Assembly: GCA_021613375.1 (NCBI GenBank)
Contig: CM038709.1
Coordinates: 36,178,428 to 36,242,427 of the forward strand
Length of the DNA: 64,000 nucleotides
Reading direction: 5' to 3'
Origin: Megaleporinus macrocephalus
Lineage: Eukaryota; Chordata; Actinopteri; Characiformes; Anostomidae
In this document: in pieces, positions 1-11,511 of the stretch
How positions within the stretch are numbered: position 1 is the first letter of the stretch
How the letters are laid out: the number at the start of each line of letters is the position of its first letter
Translations under genes and position numbers: made by a program
The notes under the pieces: model-generated
Told to the model about the DNA's origin: nothing
Seen by the model: only the letters and a program-made list of their open reading frames with translations
Databases searched by the model: none

Positions 1-430
1 TTTACCAGCTTTGCTCAGTATTTGATACTGTAGAGACTAAAGAAAGGAACGATTCCACCAGTCACCTGTAAGTAGCAGCTATGCTGTGTGATTGTATTAC
101 TGGATATCAGTTGAAAAACTGAAACTTTTATTTACTTTATGTTGCGACTAAAAGCAAGTAGCTAGTATAGGTAACTTTCGCTACTAGCAGAGTCCAAGTA
201 CATAGCATATATTATTTTGTCTGTTTTAACAGGTTGCTTCTGTGTAGGCTTTGCAGTGTCTCCCTGTAAACCAGCCAATTAGAGCTCACTACAAAAGGGA
301 AACCAGCTTGTTTCATTCTAGGAACAAATCATAAGGTATAAATGGGTGTGTTAAACCACATCTAGCCTTTTTTTTTACCCCTACCGAAGTTACATACCTT
401 CTATGTAGAACATTAGCGAACAATTTAAAT
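1..430 (-). mobile_element. Repeat family A copy, cut by window start
   Basis: This stretch matches, on the opposite strand, the first half of the family copy near 15.6 kb. Shared landmarks on the reverse strand are TCTACATAGAAGGTA near 405, CTAGAATGAAACAAGCTGG near 320, the AAGTAGCTAGTA-type block near 150-190, and a CAGTATCAAATACTGAGC-type block at the window edge. The rest of the element lies outside the window. No intact protein is encoded. Family assignment by eye is firm; the superfamily (Kolobok-like) is inference from the other copies. Confidence 0.75.
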
Positions 431-2119
431 ACTGAATAAATGCACCTTTGAGGGTCCAAAGACATTGATATAGTCATGATGATGACCATCAGTTAGTCTA
501 TTTTAATAACAGGGACTAAAAATTATGCACTAGCACAGCTTTGCAGGAGAAACACTGGCTCTAATTCTGTGTTTACATATTGGCATTAAACATGACATTG
601 TTGCGGGGCTTTTGGCAAGACTTATGGTGGCGTGTGGCCATTTAAACAGTGCCATCATGATTTGTGTTGATTTAATGAGAGCATATTCAGTCTCTTATAT
701 TTATATAAATGGCTAAAGATTCACAAAGATGCAACAACTTGGCATCTCTCATAATGAACTTACATATTGTAATAATTTTATTCCCATAGAACCTGCCAAT
801 AATCTCAGGGAGGCTGTCTTACAAGCAAGAAAGCATAGACCCCCAAGACCCCCTAGATATCTGCACCCCTGCTTTGATCTAGTCTCAGTTCTTTCAAAAA
901 CTGTTGAGTCAGTTGGTTCACTTGCAAAGGCAAATGGATTCAGGGTTTCTTGGCTTCTTCTTAGAGCTGCTTTTGCATTTATGCTTTTTCTGGAGGAAAA
1001 AACTCACTTTAGCTCCATATAAATACTATAGAAGCGATTTCACAAAGTTATTCTTGTGTAGTGTACCAATGTTGTGTACCATAAGCTAGTTTCTGTGCAC
1101 TATTGCAACAAAGAGCGAGAATAAAAAGTAGATGAAGCACTGATTTTAATGTTTGAACATTAAGCTGAGCTAAAATGCTTGATGTTCACTGCTGCAGCAG
1201 CTTTTCGTGTTAAGCAATTTCATAATATCTATATCATAAAATGAAAGCAGAATTTGCATGTGTAGTGTGAACTTGATAGACTTTTTTTATAGGTAGCTAT
1301 ACTAGATAGAAGCTATCAATAAGAGTAGCAATGTTCCCAAACAAGCTAGGTTTAATTAGCTGCTGACTGAGGCTAAACAACCTTTGTGTCACATTTAGCA
1401 TGTAGCTATTTTTGTAATATTATAAAAGTAAACCAACACATTTATATGTGAACTCTATTTGACAGACTTTGTTTAAGCTCTTTTGTAGTTGATGAAAGGC
1501 TAGAGATTTACAGGTGTTAGTTAGCTACCCTATGATTAGTAGTTTATGGAACACCCGCTTCATATGATGAACATATAGTCTACAGCAACCGTTAGCTGTT
1601 CATACAAAGCTGATAACAGAGAAACCACATTGTTGGTGGTCTATTATCTGTATAGAATTTACTTTTTAAAATTGCTGGTAAACGTGATGCAGAAAGCTAC
1701 TTTATGTTAGCTGGATAACAGTTTGGGATAAAAACGTGCTCCAAGCAATAGCTTCTAGCTAGCATTGCTATGTCATATTCATAGTAACATTTGTAGATGG
1801 AGCTATAGGAGGTTAATGGTAGAGGTAGTGGCTTTGAAGATACCACGCAACAAGGAATACAGCAGTGCTTATAATATGTCTTCAGTTGTTTTCTCACTGA
1901 TTTTGAACTCTCATTTGGGTGCAGTCCTAGTAAAAAAATCCCAATATAAACAATACTGCTAGAAATGAGAGAGATGCAATATTTTAAAATGGAAATGCAT
2001 CATAACGTGCAAAGCAAGGAGACTATTATTTGATGAATGAGGCAGCCAGGGTTATAATAGTGAACCTACTTTTTAGTAAATGGACAAGCCTTTTCAGATT
2101 TCCAATAGTGGCTCAGATT
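431..2119. other. Unique AT-rich DNA, nothing recognised
   Basis: I see no repeat unit, transposon terminus, RNA gene or credible exon here. Small open frames (for example 729-1022 forward and 1697-1897 reverse) overlap each other on both strands, have no recognisable domain and no splice context, and are expected by chance. Confidence 0.5.
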
Positions 2120-2800
2120 TATCTCTTTCCCTGAGTTCGAGGCATGCATCACATGGAACAATATTTGTCAGAGTTCCAAGTCAAATGGGTTATGAAGAAC
2201 AGGCCAGAATGTGAAACGGGTTTCAACGGAGTTTACATCTTTGAACTGCTAAGGTAAAAGACCTCATTTCTCTGTTCTTCCACCCGTGCTTTCTGTCCGA
2301 GCTGTTTTGAGCATGCCCCTGGTCCAAAATAGAGCACCACAAGAGAACTTTATGTACAGTTATTAGGCCTACGAGTGTTGCTCGGGTTTTGGAACTTTCA
2401 GACCCGGCAATTCTGGCATCCCTCTTAGCATCTGTTCGCTTCATTTTTTCTCAGTCTCATTGACCGTCACGCATAAAAAGATGAATTGAGCTGCTCCCAC
2501 CTACCCCTCCACCTTCTTCTCAACACTCAGGCAACCCAGACAGCAAGCGGCCTGACAGCAATTAGCTTTCGTGGCTCCTTAACACAACCACCTATTGAAA
2601 TGCTGTCGAGGCTGCCAGAGGAAAACCCTGGCAAAGAGAAGCCGCAGTTACACAACAGACGGAATAGGCCTCTCCATTCTGAGCCATATCCGCTCCCAGT
2701 AATGCCAGAATTAGCCCAGTCGAGGAGACGTTCAAATGATCAAAAGATGAAAGGAGGAAGACAGTGAATGGGATGAAAGAGAACAAGAAAGCCAGAAAGG
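2120..2800. other. Candidate conserved non-coding stretch
   Basis: Base composition is more balanced than the surrounding AT-rich DNA, there is no simple repeat, and no sequence here recurs elsewhere in the window. The open frames at 2486-2767 (forward) and 2592-2786 (reverse) overlap antisense and carry no domain I recognise. The reading as a conserved element is an inference from composition and single-copy character only; a diverged exon or plain unique DNA are equally possible. Confidence 0.25.
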
Positions 2801-4010
2801 TTAAATAAGTTGGAATGCTGTGGCACTCAAGCTTTGATGGGTGTGGAAACCTCAGTTGTCTGTGAGCTGTGAGTGGTTTTGCATGGCATGTAGGCCGATT
2901 ATAACATGATGAGATTGTATTTTTTGTTACTTGTATTTAATATAATAATTATTCTTGTTGCATCTAAAATAGCAACATGTAAGATAATGCAACCTGTCAA
3001 ATGAATACTTTTAACAATAGGGGGAATCATATCACTTTAAAGTTGTGAAGTCCGCTCATATCATAAGAAACAAGGTAATGTATAGTTCCTCCCAGCCTGT
3101 CGTCAGTCTTTATAAGTCTAGAAGAAATATTCAAACTTCAGCATCAATCTTCTTTCCTTTACTCTCAAAAGTGTCTCCAACGGTAAAAGTTAGCATTAAC
3201 ATAAAACCTTGCTCTGCTTTTATTTATATCACTTCTTTTTTCTGCAAACATGGTTTTTGAGAAAACATCTACACCGTGACTCACTATCACCTATTCAGGT
3301 ACAAAGCGGTATTACGAGACAGGACAGGCTGGGTATAGCTGGTTAGCATGCTACCTTCAGTAAATCTTTAAATATCTATGCAGCATGATACATAGATGTT
3401 GTTTACACACATTTTCTATTCTATTGAGAATTTTATATATTGCACAGTGCCCCTGCAAATATTTTAATAATGCTCTTATTTTATTGTTTCTTTAATAAAG
3501 TTTCCAATTCCTAAAACACCCAACAGAAAAAACAATCTAGGCAGAGACAGCCATGTGTGCTTTTTACTGAAAGACTTACTGTTTACCCAGTGCTAACATA
3601 CCTCTAGAATCCCACAGGGATGCCAAAGAAAATTAGCATTAATGTAGAGATATTTGTAGATATGTTGAAAACCTAGCTCAAACACCATTAATCAGAAGTA
3701 ATCAGTGGGTTACAATAAAGTTAATTAGTTAATTAGAAAGTGGTATTGTGACATGCATTTAGTCAAACTTTCTGAACTAAAGTTTCTAAACTTCAAGTGT
3801 GTGCCGTACATGCACATCTAAGTTCTTGTCAGGTTTAAAAAATAGTCAGCATCAGCACCTCTGAACCTCAGTTCTTAGTCTGATGAGCTAAAATTACCCC
3901 ATCACACTTATGGCTTTATAATGGGCACGTTGGAAATAAGCAAACTACAGCTACTTAAACTTGCTGGCGCATCTGATAATAGATTTTTCTTCCTTTTTTT
4001 TTTTTTTTAA
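2801..4010. other. Unique AT-rich DNA, nothing recognised
   Basis: No coding, RNA or mobile feature could be supported. A short T run at about 3993-4008 separates it from the more GC-balanced stretch that follows. Confidence 0.5.
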
Positions 4011-4400
4011 CTTACCATACCGGTGCACTCGGGCCAAGAGGGAAAACACATTTACTCAGGCCATGAAGATTGCGGCAAGACTGATGTTTTCTATCTGTAA
4101 TTAATTTAAATGACATCCATCACAGCCCTTACGGTGCGGCACTGAGGCCAGTTCAGAGATCAGGCCAGTTAATTAAACTTTATTACAGTCTGCTGTGAAA
4201 TACATCATCCAGAACAGTGCCGAGCTGAAAGACAGGGTGAAGTGAAAGGCAGGGAAAGTGCTGGCTGCAAGATAAGACCATTGTCCCACTCTGTCCCCTC
4301 TGATTTTGTTCAGCCAGTGCTGTCCGTGCTCCAAGCCATTTCCAAATGTGATACGAAGGCTCCAAGCAGTGTATAATTGCTCTTTTATTTGTACTAGAAG
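4011..4400. other. Candidate conserved non-coding stretch
   Basis: A balanced-composition single-copy block with homeodomain-type TAATTAATTT and TTAATTAAAC cores near 4100 and 4170. Two overlapping reverse-strand frames (4173-4421 and 4183-4458) read the same DNA in different phases, which argues against either being real coding sequence. Regulatory function is inference only. Confidence 0.25.
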
Positions 4401-6179
4401 ATAAAACGATAATGTGCCCAAACCTGATCCCAGCTTTCAGTGCTCTGTTTTTTCTCAAACCGATGTTTTAGGGTTAGAAAAGAAAATCCAGTGGGGGCTG
4501 GAGGGGGTCCCAGTTAGAAAAATTGGAGTGGGTTATATGTTATTTCCATACATAAAATATATATTTTCCTACAAAATAAACACCAAAATGTTCTTATGGA
4601 GTTGAACCTTGGATTTTGCCCCCAGCTGCACTGTAAACTCACTCAACCTAAAGCTGAGCCACATCACTCTGGTTTAAACCTGAAGAAGCTTGAAAAGCAT
4701 CTAAAACTTCTAAGACACTTTAGATTAGTGGGCTCCAAACATAGCCTACACACAATCTGCCACAACCTACCCCAGCTAACAACCTCTTCCCAAGTCCCTA
4801 AATGTCTGGGTCAGATGTATTAGAGTTCAGTAGGATGGCAGGGCAGCTTATTGAATTGAAATGTTACAGGAAAAGTAGCTCTTCAGGACTTGGGCTACAG
4901 CACCAGCCACTTAAAAGTTGTAAAGACAAATGACATACACCAACAAATATGTTTTCATAAGTGGAGTTTTTAGATTGTTGGAGTAAACACCCTCTGTGTG
5001 AACAGCTAACATATTGTGACATCTTGCCAAAGAAACAAATGCTTTTTTATTTAACACATGATAGCAGTGGAAAAATCATCACCTAGCGCTCCTGAAATGG
5101 CAAGAACATCAGTAATAGCTATACATTATCTATTCATGGTATACACGCAGCACTGCTTAACTTCACCAAAGCCCAACACAGCACAGCAAAAGAAACATGC
5201 CACCACATCTTAAACCCATAAAAATGTTTACACTTTAAAGTCTGTCTTACTGGGAGTCTGACGCTCTTCCTGGAGGCTCTGCACATGGCCCCTCTCAGCC
5301 ATACTTCTATGGCTGAATGGGCCAGTAAGGGAACACCACATAGACCGCGGTTCCCTATCCCGATGACAGAGTTCACCTCACTGCAGCCTCTGTTGTCATT
5401 CTCTGCTGGGCTCTGCATCTCAGTCGCCTGTCCCCACCGTGCTGCCTCTTCTTCGGCAGTCCTCAGCAGGGTTTTTTCTTATCTGCTACACATCTTTGAG
5501 TGTATGGTGCCTCCAGTCCACTAAGGGGCAATACCACTTCTGACACCAGATGTGGCATCTTGGAAAAGAGGACATGGGAAACACTGAACTTCAGAGCAAA
5601 TGCTCTTTATATATCATGTGTTACTGTGAACCAACTATTAACAAACTCCTTATTTAGCTGAAAGGTACAGCTGAAGACTTTGGCTTTGGAGGTAAATGAG
5701 CATTAGCATCGTAAAAAAATATCATTTAAAGCTGCATGTCATCTGCTCTTCGTTTTCGGGAGTTCATTTTGGACTAAATTTAACAAAGTAATGGCAAAAA
5801 GTAGCAAGAATTGCTGAGCGCTGCTACTGCTGATGTCAAATCTTCATTATAAATAACACTTCAGAAGTTTTTGGTATGACCAGTGTGCAGCTGTATTAAT
5901 TGCATAATCACACATAGTTACTCAATGTGTGAAAAAACTGCACAAACATGTTGTGAAAATAGTATGCATTAATTAACAAGTCACTCCATACTCAGATGTC
6001 TATCCAGGGGGACCCCAAAGGACCTCTGGCACAATTCAAACCCTGTAACTTGTTTAAATGTAATATGTGGAACTAGAAAAGGAAAGGTACTATATAGATT
6101 GTGAAGGCAATGAAATATGAATGTGAAGAAGCAAAAATAAAGAAAGGATAGCTGGAAGAACACTTCAGACATTTCTAAA
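4401..6179. other. Unique DNA, no supported feature
   Basis: Mixed unique sequence. The part at 5270-5530 is more GC-rich and contains open frames on both strands (5285-5524 forward, 5134-5418 reverse), but neither resembles a known protein nor shows exon borders that decide a gene. Nothing repeated was seen. Confidence 0.45.
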
Positions 6180-6310
6180 TGAATCCAGTGTATCTAAAGC
6201 AGTGATGCCTGACCCTAAATATCCTCCAGCAGACTTTAGCTCCAAACCTAATCTAGCACACCTAATCAAGGGCTGAATACAGAATAGTGGCTGGAACACT
6301 TCTCTGGAGT
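6180..6310. mobile_element. Fragment of a teleost miniature DNA element
   Basis: The block with CAGACTTTAGCTCCAAAC, AGCACACCTAATCAAGGG and a preceding ATCCTCCAGCAG resembles the body of a very common fish miniature inverted-repeat element whose consensus reads like TTTAGCTCCAACC, CACACCTGAATCA. The match is from memory and degenerate; no clean termini or target duplication are visible, so limits are approximate. Confidence 0.45.
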
Positions 6311-6484
6311 GGAAAGACTGACAGAACCAGACGGTCATAGTTATGAATAAAATTAGATTACCGGTGGCTGTGTGCACACACACTGCCACTTATACAACAC
6401 TGTATTGAGCACAGACTATATATATGTAGCTGTGATCTAAACGACTGAGATTTCTTGCTGTTGGACACTAGCACATGACAAGTG

Positions 6485-6665
6485 GACTCATTAGCGTAGT
6501 AGGTGAAGTATAGAAGTACACTCATTACTGTGGTAGATAAAGTGCAGTAGCGTGCTCATTAGTGTAGTAGGTGTAATAGGTGAAGTTTAGAAGTGTACTT
6601 ACTACTAAAGTAGGTAAGGTATAGAAGTGTATGCTTTAGTATGGAAGTGTGGTTTAGGACACAGG
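6485..6665. repeat. Degenerate minisatellite, period 35-41 bp
   Basis: About four imperfect units share CTCATTAGTGTAGTAGGTGA followed by AGTATAGAAGTGTA-like sequence, with unit starts near 6485, 6520, 6556 and 6596. Units differ by small insertions and deletions. No coding potential. Confidence 0.6.
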
Positions 6666-7309
6666 TTTAGGTGTTAGATCAGTCAGTAAGATGCATTTAA
6701 CAGTTCTGCATTATAGCACTGCCTTAAACATCTCATAAAAGAAATCTCATAAAAACTGGTGAATAAGAAGCTAATTTCAGCTGTACAATTATGCACGAGT
6801 ACATTATTTTAAAGCTTTGGCAGTTTTAGGGAACACTTTTATTAGTATCTAATAATAGTAATATATGTATATGTTTATATATAAGTATATGTAACATATT
6901 GTTCTGAACTCTGGAAATGTGCTCGCTGTCCAAAATGCCAATGGAGACTTCTTAATGAAAAAAAGACATAAAATGAAGATTTCCCACTCACCATGAAATC
7001 AGGTCATCATTCACAACATATTAATTTTCACAGCTACTTACAAACTGTCTGAAACTGTCTTTTGAGCAGTAGTTTGTATCTGAGCTCAGCAGCTGCCATT
7101 TACTGTACATTGTGTATAAAATGTATCATGACTGGAACAATAGAAATGCTATTGTGTTGTGTAAGAATGTGTTTTACCCTCTCCTGTTGTGGTGATGATG
7201 TGGGGAAGGCACTCCGCACAATGACGGTATTTAAACACTTTCAGCTGCTAGAGGCGTTGTGTCTCACAGTGCCTCAATGGAATGGCGGCAAGGAGACCCG
7301 ATAACCACA
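6666..7309. other. Unique AT-rich DNA, nothing recognised
   Basis: Includes a run of alternating TA-rich sequence near 6850-6895. The small forward frame at 7062-7304 has no recognisable domain and no supporting context. Confidence 0.45.
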
Positions 7310-7620
7310 AGGCACGTGTGGTGTGCAGTGGTCTTCACTGTTTTACAACTCAAATGTGCAATAACTTTCCTACTTCTAAACTCTTACTACTGTATACAGT
7401 ATATCTGTACTTATTACTATAGCCACAGTCACTTTACATTTTATTCTTCTATTGTAATATAAGACTTATATATATGTACATACTACAAATTTCTTTTATG
7501 TTGTAAATTATTACTAGAATGTTTATTTCTCTATATAACCGGATGCTGCTGTAAAAACTGCAATTTCCCCCTGGGATCAATAAAGTATTTCTGATTCTGA
7601 TTCTGATTCTGATTCTCTTT
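7310..7620 (+). mobile_element. LINE 3' tail ending in ATTCTG repeats
   Basis: The block GCAATTTCCCCCTGGGATC followed by AATAAAGTATTTCTG and four ATTCTG repeats (about 7560-7618) is the characteristic 3' end of fish non-LTR retrotransposons: a short conserved tail plus a terminal microsatellite. The upstream AT-rich part with TGCAATAAC resembles their 3' UTR, so the 5' limit is approximate. The reverse-transcriptase region is absent, as expected of a 5'-truncated insertion. Which LINE clade this belongs to is not decided. Confidence 0.7.
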
Positions 7621-8354
7621 TGAATCAACAACCTTGTTGGTCTAGTTAAGGCAAAGTTAGAGATTATAAATACATATGATATGTCACTGTACTGTTTAAT
7701 CAGTGGTCATTTGGACACTGAATCCACTATAAGGTTCAAGTAGTTTGTCAGCGCAAAACAGCAATTGACATAAGTATTTTAATATTTCACAGAAATCAAT
7801 AGGCCTTCTTTGAAAGCCTAATTTTATTTTCAGATTTTTCACTATTCCACTAACAGACTTTTTTTTGCTCTGTTAATTGTCCAAGTATCTTTTAATCCTA
7901 ATAACACTATCTCCTGTTTTGCCAATAAGACTATTGTATATATTTGTTAGATTAGATGATAGCACGTCTCTTGGCATAGATAATTGCCACATATCAAAAG
8001 TGGTTTGTGTCATAAAAAGCTTATGCTGATCAAACTCATCCTCCAAATTTACTCCAACTACCATAATTCTATGCTGGCACTCTAGAGGCAGCAATGGAAG
8101 CAGGCTACATTTAACTGTTAGATATTACCGCCCAAGAACGGCATCTAAACAATAACAGCTGGGCCGAAGTAGTAGTTAGTTTAGCCGACAGTAGTACCTT
8201 AAAATATCATGAATCATCAGTGAATCATCAAATTTACACTTCACACATGGAACACTGATGATTTAAATGTGTGGGTCAACGTATCAATAGTTATTTAGAC
8301 CCACTATCTTATGTTTTCATATTCAATGTACAAGTTCTAAACTGTGTTTACAGA
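7621..8354. other. Unique AT-rich DNA, nothing recognised
   Basis: No repeat or gene signal. The 73-codon reverse frame at 7873-8094 has no recognisable domain. Confidence 0.45.
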
Positions 8355-8865
8355 CGATGGTTTTGGAAAGTGTTCCTGAGTCTATGCAGTGATTTCACTA
8401 CAGAATGATATTATATATAGCGCAGATGATGATAATCTCCAAGTTCTTTGCAATTTTACATTCTTCTTCTTGAATTGTTGCACTATTTGCCAGCTCAGTC
8501 TTTCAGAGAGTTGTGACCACTCCCTGTCTTTACTTCTGAAACACTCTACCTCTCTGGAAGACCCTTTAATACCCAGTATTGTTGCTGACCTTTTGCCAAA
8601 TAACCCAGTTAATTACAAGATGTTCTACCAAGCGTTTTACATTACACACTTATACCATCTTTTGTTGCCATGTGAACATTTGTTTTTTTATTTTTCAAAT
8701 TTGAAATGGACATATATATTTTTCAAAAGACAAAACTAAATTACTCAGTTTTAGCATTTGTTGTCTATATATGTTATCTTTGACCTATTTCAAATATGTG
8801 TAGAATTTAAATGATTTGCACATTGCTTTCTATTTTCTTTACATTTTGCGCAGTCTATATGCATA
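8355..8865 (-). mobile_element. Tc1-like transposon remnant (transposase 5' part and end)
   Basis: Read on the reverse strand this corresponds to the terminal region and the N-terminal transposase part of a common fish Tc1-like family. Landmarks seen are the internal block GTTCCTGAGTCTATGCAGTG at about 8370, GATGATAATCTCCAAGTTC then TTGCAATTTTAC at 8430-8460, TGTTGCACTATTTGCCAGC near 8477, and the outer region with CTCAGTTTTAGCATTTG and GATTTGCACATTGC. The middle and the other end are missing, and stop codons interrupt the frame. It is a dead fragment, related to but a different subfamily from the remnant at 21.8 kb. Confidence 0.75.
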
Positions 8866-9299
8866 TTCCATATGCTTCACTTGAGATTTAGTATTTATTT
8901 ATAAATCTTCTAACCATTGCAAATGGTTTATAATCAGTTGTCTCAAATGGAATTTGAATAAATCCATTACGAAAATGAATGAATGCTTGCATCACTGGCC
9001 CATAGACACTTACAGCAGTCCTGCTTGCAGGAATGCTCAATTGACCAGCTCTTAAATGCCCACAAAACCTAAAAACCCTTTCACTTGTTTGAAAATGTTT
9101 GTCTGTTTCTGTCCATCCTTTTTTAAAATGAAAATAACATGCACTTTTTCCAGTGCCTGCTTAATTTTTAAGTTGCTGCTCATAGTTTACTCCCACACAT
9201 GTTATCACCAACTGCCATGCTATGTAGAAGTTTCCCATGGACAGCAGCTTTCTGTAGCCATCTGCCCTCAGCCTAAGCCAGTTTACCTGGCCAAGAGCA
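8866..9299. other. Unique AT-rich DNA, nothing recognised
   Basis: No supported feature. The 108-codon forward frame starting at 9056 runs into the next block and has no recognisable domain. Confidence 0.4.
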
Positions 9300-9740
9300 C
9301 AGAGAAGCCACCAGGCTTTAATCGGGGCTTCATCCGAAGCCTGGGAAAAATCTCATCATTTTCACCCTCTTCCCATGCCTGAGCTCCATATGGAATGTGC
9401 CTGACACTGAGTTTGTATATGCGCAGAGTTTATTTATTTATTTATTTTTGCTGCAGCGTCCAACTGTCTGGTTGTATTAACCTCTCTAACTGAAGTGCAG
9501 CGCTGTTTCAATTCCCAGTCGGCCAGCCGTCGCTGTTCGTAGAGGGATGCACAACGAGCACCGGTGTGTTGTCTTGTCAGGGTAAAAGTCGACAAAATAA
9601 AACACTTCATTATTCATGAGGCCAAGCTTCTGCATTAGCGTGGGCAACACTCCACTGTGTATCTGCTTTTTCCTTTCACACAGTGAAATAATCGAGATTA
9701 TTTAGTGTGGAATCTGTAAATTCACCTCTTTGTCCTAAAC
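9300..9740. other. Candidate conserved non-coding stretch
   Basis: Single-copy, compositionally balanced DNA with a run of TTTA units near 9428-9448 inside. It contains the octamer-like context TTCATTATTCATGAGGC near 9608 and ATCGAGATTATTTAG near 9692. These features resemble developmental enhancers of vertebrates but prove nothing alone; alignment to other fish is what would decide. Confidence 0.25.
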
Positions 9741-10055
9741 CAAAGAGATGAAGATAACACAAAGACAAAGGCAAATCCTACAGAATGCTGCTACAGATAG
9801 TGGCTCCAAGATACAGTTGATCCTGCCAAACCCAGGAAAAGAAGCAATGCCAGTTTTAGCCTTACTGATAAGCTTATAAGCTTACATAAGCTTACATAAT
9901 GATTAACCATTCTAGAAATTAAGAAAATAATGTAATAATATGGAGATCATATATATTTACAAGGACTATTTTCAGATGTATTAATACCCATAATTAGAAA
10001 TAGTAAATATATTTTACTATTTATATATATAAATATATATAAGGGTTATAAAATG
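9741..10055. other. AT-rich DNA flanking the minisatellite
   Basis: Contains a short direct repeat of ATAAGCTTAC near 9868-9896 and alternating TA-rich sequence near 10020-10045. No gene or transposon terminus seen. Confidence 0.45.
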
Positions 10056-11511
10056 CTAACCCTTACATTTACACTAAACCCTAACTACTACATTTACACT
10101 GAAACCTAACCCCTACATTTACACTAAAGCCGAACTCTTACATTTACACTAAACCCTAACCTCTACATTTACCCTAAACCCTAACCCCTACATTTACACT
10201 AAACCCTAACCCCTACATTTACACTAAACCATAACCCTACATTTACACTAAACCCCAACTCCTACATTTACACTTAACCCTAACACCTACATTTACACTA
10301 AACCCTAACCCCTACATTTACACTAAACCATAACCCTACATTTACACTAAACCCCAACTCCTACATTTACACTTAACCCTAACACCTACATTTACACAAA
10401 ACCCTAACCCCTACATTTACACTAAACCCTAACCCCTACATTTACACTAAACCCCAACTCCTACATTTACACTAAACCCTAACCCCTACATTTACACTAA
10501 ACCTTAACTCCTACATTTACACTTAACCCTAACCCCTACATTTACACAAAACCATAACCCCTACATTTACACTAAACCACAACCCCAACATTTACACTAA
10601 ACCTTAACCCCTACATTTGCATTAACCCTAAGTCCTACATTTACACTAAACCCTAACCTCTACATTTACACAAAACCATAACCCCTACATTTACACTAAA
10701 CCCCAACTCCTACATTTACACTAAACCCTAACCCCTACATTTACACTAAACCTTAACCCCTACATTTGCATTAACCCTAAGTCCTACATTTACACTAAAC
10801 CCTAACCCCTACATTTACACTAAACCATAACCCCTACATTTACACTTAACCCCAACTCCTACATTTACACTTAACCCTACCACCTACATTTACACTAAAC
10901 CCTAACCCCTACACATACACTAAACCCCAACTCCTACATTTACACTAAACCCTAACCCCTACATATACACTAAACCCCAACTCCTACATTTACACTAAAC
11001 CCTAACCCCTACATATACACTAAACCCTAACCCCTACATTTACACTAAACCCTAACCCCTATATATACACTAAACACCAACTCCTACATTTACACTTAAC
11101 CCTAACACCTACATTTACACTAAACCCTAACACCTACATTTACACTAAACCCTAACCCCTACATATACACTAAACCCCAACTCCTACATTTACACTAAAC
11201 CCTAACCCCTACATATACACTAAACCCTAACACCTACATTTACACTAAACCCTAACCCCTACATATACACTAAACCCCAACTCCTACATTTACACTACAC
11301 ACTACCACCTACATTTACACTAAAATCTAACCCCAACATTTACACTAAACTCTAACCCCTAGATTTACACTAAACCCCAACCTCAATATTTTTATACTAA
11401 TCCCTAACCCTGCATTTACACTGAACCCCCTTTACACTAAATCCTAACCTCTGCATTTAGACCTAATCTCTAATTTCTCCATTTACACTAACCCCTACAT
11501 TTACATTAAAC
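10056..11511. repeat. 25-bp minisatellite with telomere-like cores
   Basis: Roughly 58 tandem units of 25 bp, with the core CCTAACCCC followed by TACATTTACACTAAAC. Successive CATTTAC starts at 10141, 10166 and 10191 show the exact 25-bp step. Each unit contains an AACCCTAACCC stretch, that is nearly two vertebrate telomere repeats (CCCTAA), separated by a non-telomeric TACATTTACACT spacer. Units vary at a few positions (CCCCAACT, CCATAACC, ACATATAC), and variant types recur in clusters, which suggests local block duplications. The 3' margin at 11380-11511 is degenerate. No coding potential. Confidence 0.95.

Noticed and set aside
10056..11511. CRISPR-like regular array
   Set aside because: Units are contiguous 25-bp tandem repeats without unique spacers, in vertebrate-type DNA; it is a minisatellite.
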